This document shows positions 1 through 8,663 of a stretch of 30,704 nucleotides of DNA, piece after piece; position 1 is the stretch's first letter, and each line of letters starts with the position of its first letter. A program made the translations under genes and the position numbers. Below the pieces are notes generated by a model that was not told the origin of the DNA, made no database searches, and was given only the letters and a program-made list of their open reading frames with translations. This DNA comes from an uncultured Collinsella sp. (GTDB taxonomy: Bacteria > Actinomycetota > Coriobacteriia > Coriobacteriales > Coriobacteriaceae), in contig CABSNM010000020.1 in assembly GCA_902479065.1 (NCBI GenBank), positions 1-30,704 on the forward strand, given 5' to 3'.

Positions 1-981
1 CGAATTAAACCAGTACAGGGAGCCGTTGCACTCGTGAAGGCCGGTAGCCATGGCACCGCCCACGTCGGGCTCGAGCCAGTACCACGTGCCACTCTGAAAC
101 AACCATCCGGTATACGCCTTGCCGTTGGAGGCTGCATAATACCAGGTGCTGTCAATTAGTTGCCAATGATAAAGGGAGACATCAACATACGCGTAGTTCA
201 TATCAACGTTGCCGTTGATTCCAGGGACTTTTCCGTTGCTCTTATACTGCCAAAAACTGTAATTGCCGGTATAGTCACATTGCGAGTTATATTGAGCAAT
301 CCAATGATCCCAAGAGCTACTCTTAAATACAGAGTCAGTCAAAATGTTGTTAAACCAATTTAAATTTGCATAAATACCAGGCTCATATCCTGCGGCAGAA
401 ATCCTATTACAAAAAACCTGCGCCCTCGATGCAATTCCGGTTTGACGTCCATTTGCAATTATCGAGTTATCCTCAAGATCGTAATACACCGGCAATCTTG
501 GATTATGCCCAGAAAGGCAATTGATCACCATTGATGCCTCATCAGCTGCCTGCTGATTATCAAAAGCATATGAATAGATATAGACGCCGTAGGGAATTCC
601 GAGTCGCTCGCACTCAGAAATATTTCGATTAAATTGATAGTCAACTCGACCGCCCCAAGATGGAGCGCCAAATCCAACACGCAGAATAGCGAAATCGATA
701 CCAGAAGCCTTAACAGCATTCCAGTCAATACGTCCTTGATGCTCGCTGACATCGATGCCCTGCGCCGTAGCCCCATCGGGAAGAATGTCCATGGACAATA
801 AGGCTATTCCATCTTCTTCGGAAGAAGCATCCTCTGCGACCAATTGCCCATCCTCATAACGCCAGGAATTCTCAACTAGGGACCGCGCAGCTTCCGCGTT
901 CGAGGGGAAAACAAACACAGAAATGGGCGCAAGGACCATCAGCACCAACAATGCCGAAAATAACTTAAGATGTTTGCTCAT
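1..981 (-). CDS. GH25 lysozyme with C-terminal cell-wall-binding repeats (3' end cut by window edge)
   Basis: Secreted peptidoglycan hydrolase (N-acetylmuramidase type). The frame starts at ATG 981 after a GAGG Shine-Dalgarno 6 nt upstream and stays open to base 1, giving 327 codons with the C-terminus outside the window. Residues 1-31 form a signal peptide (KHLK, then a hydrophobic stretch, then SNAEA). Residues ~74-270 are a GH25 barrel: GIDVSEHQG with the conserved Asp at 77, VYYDLED with Asp168 and Glu170, and FWQYKSNG with a following DMN as the C-terminal signature. From ~272 onward come WYYAASNG- and WYWLEP-type wall-binding repeats, with GLHECNG shared with the neighbouring repeat protein. 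The next gene is also a minus-strand wall-repeat protein, so this is a small surface-hydrolase cluster. The GH25 call is firm; the exact repeat ligand (choline or another wall polymer) is not known. Confidence 0.93.
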   Translation of the reverse strand, partial: MSKHLKLFSALLVLMVLAPISVFVFPSNAEAARSLVENSWRYEDGQLVAEDASSEEDGIALLSMDILPDGATAQGIDVSEHQGRIDWNAVKASGIDFAILRVGFGAPSWGGRVDYQFNRNISECERLGIPYGVYIYSYAFDNQQAADEASMVINCLSGHNPRLPVYYDLEDNSIIANGRQTGIASRAQVFCNRISAAGYEPGIYANLNWFNNILTDSVFKSSSWDHWIAQYNSQCDYTGNYSFWQYKSNGKVPGINGNVDMNYAYVDVSLYHWQLIDSTWYYAASNGKAYTGWLFQSGTWYWLEPDVGGAMATGLHECNGSLYWFNS

Positions 982-1202
982 GTAAACCTCGTCATTCGTT
1001 CTTGTTTGCGTTTAGCTTACAGCATGGCTGTGAAAGATTTCCGAACATCCAACTGGACAAGATGCCATCTAGGACGACAAATAACTGCACGTAATACCAT
1101 AATGTAAACAAGAACTTCCCAGCAGGGTGAAACCAAGGACTCCTAGTCCCTACTCTTAGCCCCAAAGAATGCCGACATCAGTTAGCTTTCAAACCAGATG
1201 TC
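982..1202. other. Intergenic stretch upstream of the GH25 gene
   Basis: About 220 AT-richer bases between the terminator above and the GH25 start. I see the GH25 Shine-Dalgarno next to the start codon but no convincing -35/-10 pair and no ORF that looks coding. Confidence 0.5.
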
Positions 1203-1233
1203 AAAAAGGTAGGGGACCCAGAGAGTCCCCTAC
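1203..1233 (-). terminator. Rho-independent terminator of the NlpC/P60-like repeat protein
   Basis: A perfect 9-bp stem (gtaggggac at 1209-1217 with gtcccctac at 1225-1233) and a 7-nt loop are followed on the minus strand by C and five T. It lies 12 nt past the stop codon of the gene ending at 1245, and upstream of the GH25 gene, which therefore needs its own promoter in 982-1200. Confidence 0.9.
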
Positions 1234-1244
1234 AACGCGGAATT

Positions 1245-3455
1245 CTAACGAATCAAGATTACTTTCGATGGGCCCAAAGCAGTCAAACCGGAGATGCGAT
1301 TTCCATAACCATCACTATGCCAGAACAAATTTTCGCTCGGCGAATTGCCCCAGAAAAAGCCAATGTGGCTATCGTCCGCATATGGGTTGTAAGGATTGAA
1401 GAACACAATGTCCCCCTTACGAGCCAAACCACTGCGTAACAACTCATCAATAGAGTTGAAATATGTCACGTTCGCGCACGTATCGATAGCGTAGCCGTAC
1501 CAACGATAAGCGTTTACGCAGCCGCCCCTTCCGGGACCTCCACTCCAAGGGGAATGGCTCTGCTCGGCGGCAATGGGAGCTAAATTCCCGCCCGCCTTCA
1601 TATATGCATGCGATACAAATCCACCACAATTCATGCCCGTATAACCGTCCCAACGCGGATCACCCTTTGGGTACATGCACGTTTCCTGGCTGAGATGCGT
1701 GTCGTAGCGTGTTCCACGGTAATAGCCGTCGCTTTCGTGGCTCATAAGCCAATTGACCAGGCTGGACCTATTGACCCCCAAAACAGAACCAGACGTATTC
1801 AACCATGCACCACTTGCATTGAAGTAATAGCCAACGCCATCGATTTTCAGCCACCCGTTAGCAAACATGGCACCCGAAGGCTGGAGCCAGTACCACGTAC
1901 CGCCGTCATTAAGCCATCCAGTTTTCATCTTGAATGTGGAAGGGTCCATCCAATACCACGCACCGTTGACATATTGCCAACCAGACTTAAGGACACCATT
2001 GGAAGATGCGTAGTACCAAGTATTGCCACTTTCGTCAGAAGCGTCTTTCGACATAATCCAACCAGACGCCACGTTAACGACACCATTCGCATCCGCATAG
2101 AAAACCGCATCTCCAATATGAATCACACCTGGCAATGAAGACGAGTCGGTACGATCAGCGACTACAGGAGATCCATCAGATGAAGTAGGCAACGGCTCGC
2201 TCAGTGCTCCAGACGAATTCGCCCATGCTATACCATCGTTCAAGTTGATCCAGCACGAAGATGCCATTGCACCGGAATCATAAGAAAAATAGCGCTTGCT
2301 TCCTACCGCAAATTCACCAGTACGCATTGCGCCGGATACATCATCAAGGTAATACCAGGCGCTTCCGGACTTTATCCATCGCCCTCGTTGAATAGCTCCG
2401 TTTGATGCGGCGTAATACCAAGTACCATCAGCAAGTGCCCAGCCTGTTGCCATGGCACCTGAACTCGTAAGGAAATAGGTGGACGAGCCCACTTGCACAA
2501 AGCCCGTGAGCATAATATGGCTTCCTGGATCCAGGTAATACCAAGAATTCCCTAGAAGTAACCAGCCTCCATGCAGCAAGCCGTTAGAGTCAGCGTAATA
2601 CCAGTTGTTGTCAATAAGTGCCCACTGGGTGGATAGCATAGCCCCTGAACTGTTAAAGATATAAGAGGTGCCATTACATTCTTTCAGCCCGGTGGCCATA
2701 GAACCGTCTGCAGGATCAAGCCAGTACCAACGACCCCCATCCGAGAGCCAACCCTTTACCAGGGCGCCAGAGCCGGAGAAATAGTGCCAAACGGAAGCAT
2801 CAAGATGCCATCCGATAAGCATCGCACCAGAAGAAGAGAATCCATACGTGGCTCCCCCGATCTGCAGCATCGCATCGTGGACCATCTTGCCCTCATCATC
2901 CAGCCAATACCAGTTGCTGCCGTCTGAAAGCCAGCCTTTTACCATGGCGCCAGAACCGGAGAAATAACGCCAAGCAGAAGTGGAGCCCGTAGAATCTAGG
3001 TACCAGCCGACACGCATTGCGCCCGAAGAGAAGAAGGCATACGTCGCACCCCCGACTTGAACCAACCCATCCTGAGCCATTCGACCTTCGTCGTCGAACC
3101 AGTACCAGCTACCGTCTATATGTCTCCAAGAAGAAACAGCGATTGTTCCGTCGGACAAGCCCCAACGCCAAAAACCAGCCCCTTCTTCGGGTGATATCCA
3201 CCCCTGATGCCAAATAATTTGATTCGAAACCTCGGAAGGGGTCTCATTATCCACCTGAGAGTTCTGCTCGACAGCGAAGGTCGATTCGCGCTGAGCATCA
3301 ACGCCTGACTCGACAGAAGCAATAGCAACGTTAGATGCGGGACCTTCGTCAGTGTTATTCGAATCAAGGGCGTATAACATCGAGGGCGAACCCAAAAGGA
3401 GCCCAAAAGAAATGAGGCCCGAAAAAGCCAGCACTCCGAATGACCATTTCTTCAT
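1245..3455 (-). CDS. Secreted wall-binding-repeat protein with C-terminal NlpC/P60-like peptidase domain
   Basis: Probable peptidoglycan amidase/endopeptidase held on the cell surface by repeats. I chose ATG at 3455 (736 aa) because it begins MKKWSFGVLAF, a normal signal peptide ending near SMLYA. An in-frame GTG at 3476 would put seven residues in front, but it abuts the foot of a GC hairpin. Residues ~90-570 hold more than twenty ~20-residue units of the GAM-x-GW-x-WYYL type. The last ~160 residues are a papain-like domain: NCGGFVSHA supplies the probable catalytic Cys (~610), KGDIVFF is the usual core strand, and DSHIGFF supplies the His (~697). A terminator follows directly. The domain could be called CHAP-like instead, but the Cys/His order and the GDIVFF motif fit NlpC/P60 best. 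Confidence 0.88.
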   Translation of the reverse strand: MKKWSFGVLAFSGLISFGLLLGSPSMLYALDSNNTDEGPASNVAIASVESGVDAQRESTFAVEQNSQVDNETPSEVSNQIIWHQGWISPEEGAGFWRWGLSDGTIAVSSWRHIDGSWYWFDDEGRMAQDGLVQVGGATYAFFSSGAMRVGWYLDSTGSTSAWRYFSGSGAMVKGWLSDGSNWYWLDDEGKMVHDAMLQIGGATYGFSSSGAMLIGWHLDASVWHYFSGSGALVKGWLSDGGRWYWLDPADGSMATGLKECNGTSYIFNSSGAMLSTQWALIDNNWYYADSNGLLHGGWLLLGNSWYYLDPGSHIMLTGFVQVGSSTYFLTSSGAMATGWALADGTWYYAASNGAIQRGRWIKSGSAWYYLDDVSGAMRTGEFAVGSKRYFSYDSGAMASSCWINLNDGIAWANSSGALSEPLPTSSDGSPVVADRTDSSSLPGVIHIGDAVFYADANGVVNVASGWIMSKDASDESGNTWYYASSNGVLKSGWQYVNGAWYWMDPSTFKMKTGWLNDGGTWYWLQPSGAMFANGWLKIDGVGYYFNASGAWLNTSGSVLGVNRSSLVNWLMSHESDGYYRGTRYDTHLSQETCMYPKGDPRWDGYTGMNCGGFVSHAYMKAGGNLAPIAAEQSHSPWSGGPGRGGCVNAYRWYGYAIDTCANVTYFNSIDELLRSGLARKGDIVFFNPYNPYADDSHIGFFWGNSPSENLFWHSDGYGNRISGLTALGPSKVILIR

Positions 3456-3481
3456 AACAGCACGGAATCCAATCACGCAGC

Positions 3482-3509
3482 GGCCCCGTCGCTTCAGGGC
3501 AACGGGGCC
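3482..3509. other. GC-rich hairpin between two wall-repeat genes
   Basis: A perfect 8-bp inverted repeat (ggccccgt / acggggcc, 12-nt loop) lies 26 nt past the stop of the upstream minus-strand gene. No T-run follows on either strand, so it is a transcript hairpin or weak terminator rather than a canonical one. It also sits just before the 5' end of the next minus-strand gene. Confidence 0.55.
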
Positions 3510-3535
3510 TCAATCAAAACTAGCTCAGTAATGTG

Positions 3536-4780
3536 CTAGCCAATTTGCTGGCAGTTTTTGCACTCTCGTGAAGCGCCACGCCTCTGGGCCTCCTGAATAG
3601 AGATCTGCGAATAGCCCTTTGCGTCCTTACCAACGGTACGGCACTTATGCGTATGGTAAACATCGCTACCGTTCTTATACCAAACTAAACCGTAGCCCGG
3701 AATCCACTTGCCGTCCTCGCCGACATAGTAGGAGCCAACCCAGGCATTCGTAGCCATGGCACCGGAAGACTGGAGGTAGTAGTCGCCGACCCAGGCGTCG
3801 TGAGCCATAGCGCCGGAACCGCTAAAGTAGTACCAGGCGCCGCCGACCTGACGCCAGCCGGTGGCCATCGCGCCGGAATCGTCGAACCAGTACCAAACTC
3901 CACCAACGTTAGCCCAAGAGTTAGAGGCCATAGCGCCCGAACCTCCGAGCCAATACCACGTGCCGCCATTGCTGAGCCAGCCGGTTGCCATGGCACCCGA
4001 ACCGCTCGCATAGTACCAAGAGCCGCCTGCCAAGAACCACCCAGTGGCCATTGTACCGGAGTCGCCGAACCAGTACCAGGAGCCGCCGAGGCTGCGCCAG
4101 CTGTTAGCGACCATGGCGCCCGAGCCGTCGAGGTAGAACCACGTACCGCCGATGTTGAGCCAGCCAGTGACCATCGCACCGGAGGCATTAGTGTAGTACC
4201 AGGTACCCGAATCGTTGATCCAGCCAGTCAGCATGACCCCAGATTCGTTGAAATAGTACCAAGCCCCGCCGAGATTATGCCAACCGGTCAATAGCTCACC
4301 GTCGGAGGTCGCATAGGACCACTTTCAGTAGATGGAGTCATAGAACCAGCCACTATGCTGCATGCGGCCATCGGCGTTGGCACCAGGGGTGTTCAGGAAG
4401 TAGTTCTTGCCGTCAATCTGAACTCGGCCGTATGCCATATCATGGCTTTCGGGATAGAAGTAATACTTGTCCCCACCGATAGACTGCCAGCCCGACACCG
4501 CGGTCCCGTCAGCGCCAAAATAGTACCAGACAGCTTCGTATTCGTTATGCCACTGGTTCGTGACCATGGCGCCAGTTTCGGGATCGAAATAGCGAAGGTT
4601 GCCGTCCTCGCACCGAACGAGTCCAGTCTTCGGACGACCGTCGGAACACCATTCCGTAATCGGTCCACCGCCAGCAATATCAGCAAATGAGGGCGCCGGG
4701 GCAACCGTCATGCAGGCAGCGGCAAATGCAACAACTCCCAGCACTGTTAGTCCGTGCCATCTTTCTCGAAGGTTTTTCAT
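3536..4780 (-). pseudogene. Wall-binding-repeat surface protein interrupted by an in-frame TGA
   Basis: Two open stretches in one frame, 4780-4325 (151 aa) and 4324-3536, are separated only by TGA at 4327-4325. The eleven codons after the stop read as ordinary repeat sequence (KWSYATSDGEL) before a TTG that could at best restart translation. The start at ATG 4780 has a good AAAGGA Shine-Dalgarno and a signal peptide ending PAPSFA. The body is made of 20-21-residue GAMATGW...GGTWYY units. The C-terminus is not a repeat: it carries VYHTHKC and, ~30 residues later, ECKNC, a His/Cys pattern like small zinc-binding tails seen on nucleases and metallo-beta-lactamase proteins. If read through, it would be a 415-codon protein. 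It could be a recent nonsense mutation, a sequencing error, or a short secreted protein plus remnant. Confidence 0.75.
3740..4290 (-). repeat. Tandem ~60-63-bp coding repeats (20-21-residue wall-binding units)
   Basis: Successive units begin GAMATGW (20 residues) or GAMA-x-NSW (21 residues) and end in Gly-Ser, with strong DNA similarity between copies (for example 'ccggtggccat' followed by 'gtaccaggagccgcc' variants). Such arrays expand and contract by recombination. The alternation of 20- and 21-residue units is visible across at least six copies. Confidence 0.8.
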
Positions 4781-4820
4781 ACGACATCCTTTCTCCGAGA
4801 TTTAAGGCTCTCTTAAGTTA

Positions 4821-4848
4821 TTTTTAAACTATCAATTCAGTATTTCAA
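4821..4848 (-). promoter_or_regulatory. Possible sigma-70 promoter of the interrupted wall-repeat gene
   Basis: On the minus strand TTGAAA (4848-4843) is followed after 16 bp by TAAAAA (4826-4821), about 40 nt before the ATG at 4780. The surroundings are AT-rich. The -10 is weak, so this is tentative. Confidence 0.35.
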
Positions 4849-4968
4849 CGGGAAATCGATAAAAGGTGTCTTTGTGACTGCAATTTAAATATGAGTCGCC
4901 ACACCTCAACCGTTACACTAAATTGCTTCTAAGGCAAACTGAGCGCATGAGCGAACCAATTTAATTAA

Positions 4969-5100
4969 TACGGCCACCTAAAAAATCCTGACACACGTTT
5001 TCGATATGACAAGAGCCGCTTCAACAAGGAGTACTTGAACCCCACCGCCCTTGCAGCTCTTGAGGATACTTTGCCGGAACTTGGCATTACTTCGCGCTAA
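4969..5100 (+). pseudogene. Possible C-terminal remnant of an unidentified gene
   Basis: Between the wall-repeat gene and the glycosyltransferase operon, plus-strand bases 4969-5100 read as 43 sense codons ending in TAA. They look coding (RYDKSRFNKEYLNPTALA, then LEDTLPELGITSR) with GC-rich third positions, but a stop precedes them and there is no start or Shine-Dalgarno. The family is not recognised. The stop overlaps the stop of the convergent glycosyltransferase gene. The rest of 4781-5096 is AT-rich and holds no other gene that I can see. Confidence 0.4.
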
Positions 5101-7583
5101 AGCGAGAAGTACTCACTATCGGCAGATAGGTTTGGTCCGAGCCATGGGTCGCCGTTGAGGAAGAACTGCGGCCAGCGCTGCATGAACAGCGCTTGCTCGC
5201 GTTTCCAACGGCGCAGCTTTTCCTCGTTGGCCTCTTCCCTGCCGCGCGAGGTAAACTCGTAGTGGTACAGCTCGGCATAGGGCGTAAAGATGGTACGGTA
5301 GCCCGCCTCCCGCACACGGAGGCAAAAGTCCGCGTCGTTAAAGCCGACGGCGAACTCCTCGTTGTAGCCTCCGACCTGCTCAAACACGTCGCGACGAACC
5401 ATCTGGCAGGCGCCCGTTACGGCGCTAAAGTTGCCGGGACGTACAGCACGGGCAAGGTATCCCTCGCGCTTTGCCGAGAAGTCCTGGTTGGCATGGGCAA
5501 GTGCGCCGCGCACGCCAACCAAAATGCCGGCATGCTGCACCAGATGATCGGCAAAATAGAGTTTGGCGCCCACCACGCCCGCATCGGGACGCATCAGATA
5601 GCCCATCATCTCTTCAATAAAGCCGGGGCTTATGACCTCGGTATCGTTGTTCAACAGCAGCAGATAGTCGCCCTTGGCATGCTCAACGCCAAAGTTGATG
5701 ATCTGGGAGTAATTGAACTCGCCCGGCCACCACTCAACGCGCGCCGTGCCCTTGCCACCAGATGCAGCCGCTATGCGCTCCAGAAGGGTTTCGTAATACG
5801 CAAACGTCTCCGGGTCTTCGCTGTTGTTCTCCACCAAGACGATCTCGTAGTTGGCATACGTGGCCTTCTGGGCGATCGACATCACGCAGGCGTCGAGCGT
5901 CTCGACGTGATCCTTGGTGGGAATCACAATGCTCACCAGCGGCGCAGGCTTTGGCAGCGCATAGCGCATACGGTAGACAAACGGCGTCTCGGTCTCCTCG
6001 ACCGTTCCGCAAATGCCCAGCGCGTTAAAGTGGCGCTGCAGCGCAAGGCGCCCGGCTTCAATAGCATACGGCTTACTATCGGCAGAACCGTCGGCGGTCG
6101 ATCCCGGATGAACGCGCCAGTGATACAGCACATGCGCAACGTGCTCAAAGCGCGCGCCGGCTACAAGGCAGCGAAGCGTCAAGTCGTAGTCCTGGGCGCC
6201 CGCAACGTCTTCTGGGGACAAACCAATGTGATCGATGAGCGCCTTCTCCACCATCAGGAAATGCGTCACGCAGTTATGGCTATAGAGCAGGTCGACGTTG
6301 AGTACGGTCTTAAAGACCGGCTGGCCCCACTCCCCCGTTTTCTGGAACATGTCCTCATCGCAGAACAGGACCTGGGGACACTCGCCCTCGGCCGCCTTAT
6401 TCAGTGCGGAAACATACTGGAATAACGCGTCCGGTTCCAGAATGTCGTCATGGTCCAAGAACGCGACGTAGTCGCCCATCGCTTGCTCAATACCTGCGTT
6501 GGTGTTGACCACAATGCCGCCGTTGCCGGGCAGCCCAATGCGACGAACGCGCTCGTCGTTGGCACTTGCCGCAAGATTGGCCACCGCATCCCATTCGGGC
6601 GAGGCGTCCATGAACAGCAATTCCCAGTTGTCATAGCTCTGGGCTATCACCGAGTCCAGCAGCTCGCGCAGGTAAACCCGATCAGTCTTGTAACACGGCA
6701 CCACAATGCTCACGAGCGGCCTATAGGCAAAGGCCGCCGAAGCGACACGCTGGCACGCCAAATCGCCCGGCTTTGCGCGATGTTGCTCAAACCAACGTCG
6801 ATAAGCTGCGTCATCAGCGCGTGCATCCTTCATGCGGTTCCAGCTGTCGTCGACCATGCCGTTGTACAGGCGACCATCCATGGCGCAAAACCCGCTCTGG
6901 ATCTGCTCTGTGGAATCGCTCACAATCGCGACAAAATCTCGTATATCTTGAGGCATCTCAACGCTCAGATACGTTTTATTGACACGGCATCCATTCTGCT
7001 GCGGCACATCGACCTGCGATTCAAACACATGCACGGTAGCATCGATGGCATTCATATGCGTATCGAAGATCTGAAGCTCAGGCGCGCACTGGGAGTCTCC
7101 CGCCCAGGTAACCTCATAGCGCCACACCGCGCCGGCGTCTGCCGGCAAATAGCGAATGGCATCGATCTCGTAGCGACCGCAGTGTTCACCACGCTGCGCA
7201 TCGCGGATAAGTGCGCACAGCGCAGGCTTTGCTTTGTAGTTAATCTTGGATTCCAGCTTGGCCACGCGGCTATCGAGGCGAATGGAGCCCAACCTTTGGC
7301 CACCGGATGCAAAAACGACATTCATCGACGAGCCATCCAAAAACGGAAGCACCAAGACGGCGAGCTCGCGCTCGTAATCGGAAACGGAAGGGCAAAGCGC
7401 CAGCACGCGGCCGTGATCGACCGGGAGCACCAGCGACGGCACACAAGAGCCGCTCGTCGTCGCATGGGCAAACGCTTGAGAACCCTCCCGCTCAATAAGT
7501 GCAGCGACATCCTGACCGGCAAAACGAAGCAGCACAAACAGACGGCCCTGACTGCGGCAAAGTGCCAAACGCTTGATACTCAT
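5097..7583 (-). CDS. Two-domain family 2 glycosyltransferase
   Basis: Cytoplasmic enzyme that probably adds two sugars during surface-polysaccharide synthesis; 828 aa. Residues 1-~285 are an N-terminal region with no motif I recognise. GT2 domain 1 starts at PLVSIVVPCYKTD (~289) and has the metal-binding motif DHDD at 377-380. GT2 domain 2 starts at PLVSIVIPTKDH (~548) with NNDTE at 645-649 and the later GACQMVRRDVF and GFNDADFCLRVREAG motifs typical of rhamnosyltransferase-like GT2 enzymes. No membrane segments are seen. The ATG at 7583 immediately follows the TAG of the upstream glycosyltransferase gene, so translation is probably coupled. It is the last gene of the operon; no clear terminator is seen after it. 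The sugars cannot be named from sequence. Confidence 0.92.
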   Translation of the reverse strand: MSIKRLALCRSQGRLFVLLRFAGQDVAALIEREGSQAFAHATTSGSCVPSLVLPVDHGRVLALCPSVSDYERELAVLVLPFLDGSSMNVVFASGGQRLGSIRLDSRVAKLESKINYKAKPALCALIRDAQRGEHCGRYEIDAIRYLPADAGAVWRYEVTWAGDSQCAPELQIFDTHMNAIDATVHVFESQVDVPQQNGCRVNKTYLSVEMPQDIRDFVAIVSDSTEQIQSGFCAMDGRLYNGMVDDSWNRMKDARADDAAYRRWFEQHRAKPGDLACQRVASAAFAYRPLVSIVVPCYKTDRVYLRELLDSVIAQSYDNWELLFMDASPEWDAVANLAASANDERVRRIGLPGNGGIVVNTNAGIEQAMGDYVAFLDHDDILEPDALFQYVSALNKAAEGECPQVLFCDEDMFQKTGEWGQPVFKTVLNVDLLYSHNCVTHFLMVEKALIDHIGLSPEDVAGAQDYDLTLRCLVAGARFEHVAHVLYHWRVHPGSTADGSADSKPYAIEAGRLALQRHFNALGICGTVEETETPFVYRMRYALPKPAPLVSIVIPTKDHVETLDACVMSIAQKATYANYEIVLVENNSEDPETFAYYETLLERIAAASGGKGTARVEWWPGEFNYSQIINFGVEHAKGDYLLLLNNDTEVISPGFIEEMMGYLMRPDAGVVGAKLYFADHLVQHAGILVGVRGALAHANQDFSAKREGYLARAVRPGNFSAVTGACQMVRRDVFEQVGGYNEEFAVGFNDADFCLRVREAGYRTIFTPYAELYHYEFTSRGREEANEEKLRRWKREQALFMQRWPQFFLNGDPWLGPNLSADSEYFSL

Positions 7584-8651
7584 CTACACTTCTCGCTTTC
7601 CCAGGGCGTTCGCTGCCATGCGTTTGCAGGCACCCAGACGCCCAAACCTCAAGACGTCGTAATCGAACATGAGCTTTTTGCACTCACGGGCATTGGGGGC
7701 CTTGCTGGTAAGCGCCGCACGCACCATAGCAGCAACAGAAGGAGCGCATTGTGCGAGCGCAGCATCCCTGCCCACGGCAGAACCGGCAAGCGCCGTGGCA
7801 ACGGCAGCAAACACCTTGCCGCAGTCCGAACCCAGTAACCTGAGCGCATCGTACAGCACCAGATCGCACAGGAAATATGCAAGGTCATCGGCATGCTGGG
7901 CATCGAGACCGTCGCGCCGCCAGTCAGCCAGCACCGCGGAGTAAATCTTCACGTGCTCCAGCAGACGCGTCTCGTCGTCGTAGCGCATGGTGTCCATGAG
8001 CGAACCCTTGCGCGCCACGCGGTAGTCATACAGCTTGTTCGAGACAAGCGCGGTCTTATGCGAACGACCGTACACGGCAAAATCGAAGACCTGGTCCTCG
8101 CCATACTTAACGGTTTCGTCGAACACGATCCCGTTGCCCAGCAAAAACTCACGCTTGCAGGCGGTGCGCCATGCAAAGGGGCGAGACGCTTCCTTAAACA
8201 ACAGGTCAGAGCTATAGCCTTCAAACGACACATCACGCGGGCTCAGCACATAGTTAAGCCACGGATACCCCGCCTCCAGCGGATACGGATTCGCGCCAAA
8301 GGTCAAAACGTCGCAGTCCTCGCGCCCAAAGGCATCGACGATCACACGGCATGCATCGGGCGTAAAGCGGTCATCGGAATCCAAAAACGCGAGGATAGAC
8401 GCCGTGGACGCAGCGATACCTGCATTACGCGCACTCGACAGGCCGCCATTGGGCTTATCGACCAGCGTGAAGCGCGCGTCTTTTTCGCAATAGGCGGCCG
8501 CAATATCGCGCGAGCCATCCGGCGAGCCATCGTTGACCAGCACGCCCTCCCAATCGGGCATGTCCTGCGCAAGCAGGGAGTCCAGGCACCAGGCCAGGCA
8601 CTCCTCCACTTTATAGATGGGAACGACAACGGAAATCTTGGGGTTAGCCAT
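7584..8651 (-). CDS. Family 2 glycosyltransferase
   Basis: Single-domain GT2 enzyme of about 355 aa. The start is taken at ATG 8651 (MANPKISVVVPIYK), 9 nt after GGAG; an in-frame GTG at 8657 lies too close to that GGAG. Visible motifs are VVVPIYKVEECL, VNDGSPDGS (nucleotide-sugar binding), NGGLSSARNAG, and the metal-binding FLDSDD at 91-94. The C-terminal half is less conserved and gives no acceptor clue. It sits in the middle of the five-gene GT operon, 12 nt after the preceding gene, with its stop directly abutting the start of the two-domain enzyme. Confidence 0.92.
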   Translation of the reverse strand: MANPKISVVVPIYKVEECLAWCLDSLLAQDMPDWEGVLVNDGSPDGSRDIAAAYCEKDARFTLVDKPNGGLSSARNAGIAASTASILAFLDSDDRFTPDACRVIVDAFGREDCDVLTFGANPYPLEAGYPWLNYVLSPRDVSFEGYSSDLLFKEASRPFAWRTACKREFLLGNGIVFDETVKYGEDQVFDFAVYGRSHKTALVSNKLYDYRVARKGSLMDTMRYDDETRLLEHVKIYSAVLADWRRDGLDAQHADDLAYFLCDLVLYDALRLLGSDCGKVFAAVATALAGSAVGRDAALAQCAPSVAAMVRAALTSKAPNARECKKLMFDYDVLRFGRLGACKRMAANALGKREV

Positions 8652-8663
8652 AGTCACTCGCTC

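Noticed and set aside
4325..4340. TGA at 4325-4327 as a selenocysteine codon
   Set aside because: A secreted repeat protein is not a selenoprotein type, and no convincing SECIS-like stem was seen right after the TGA.
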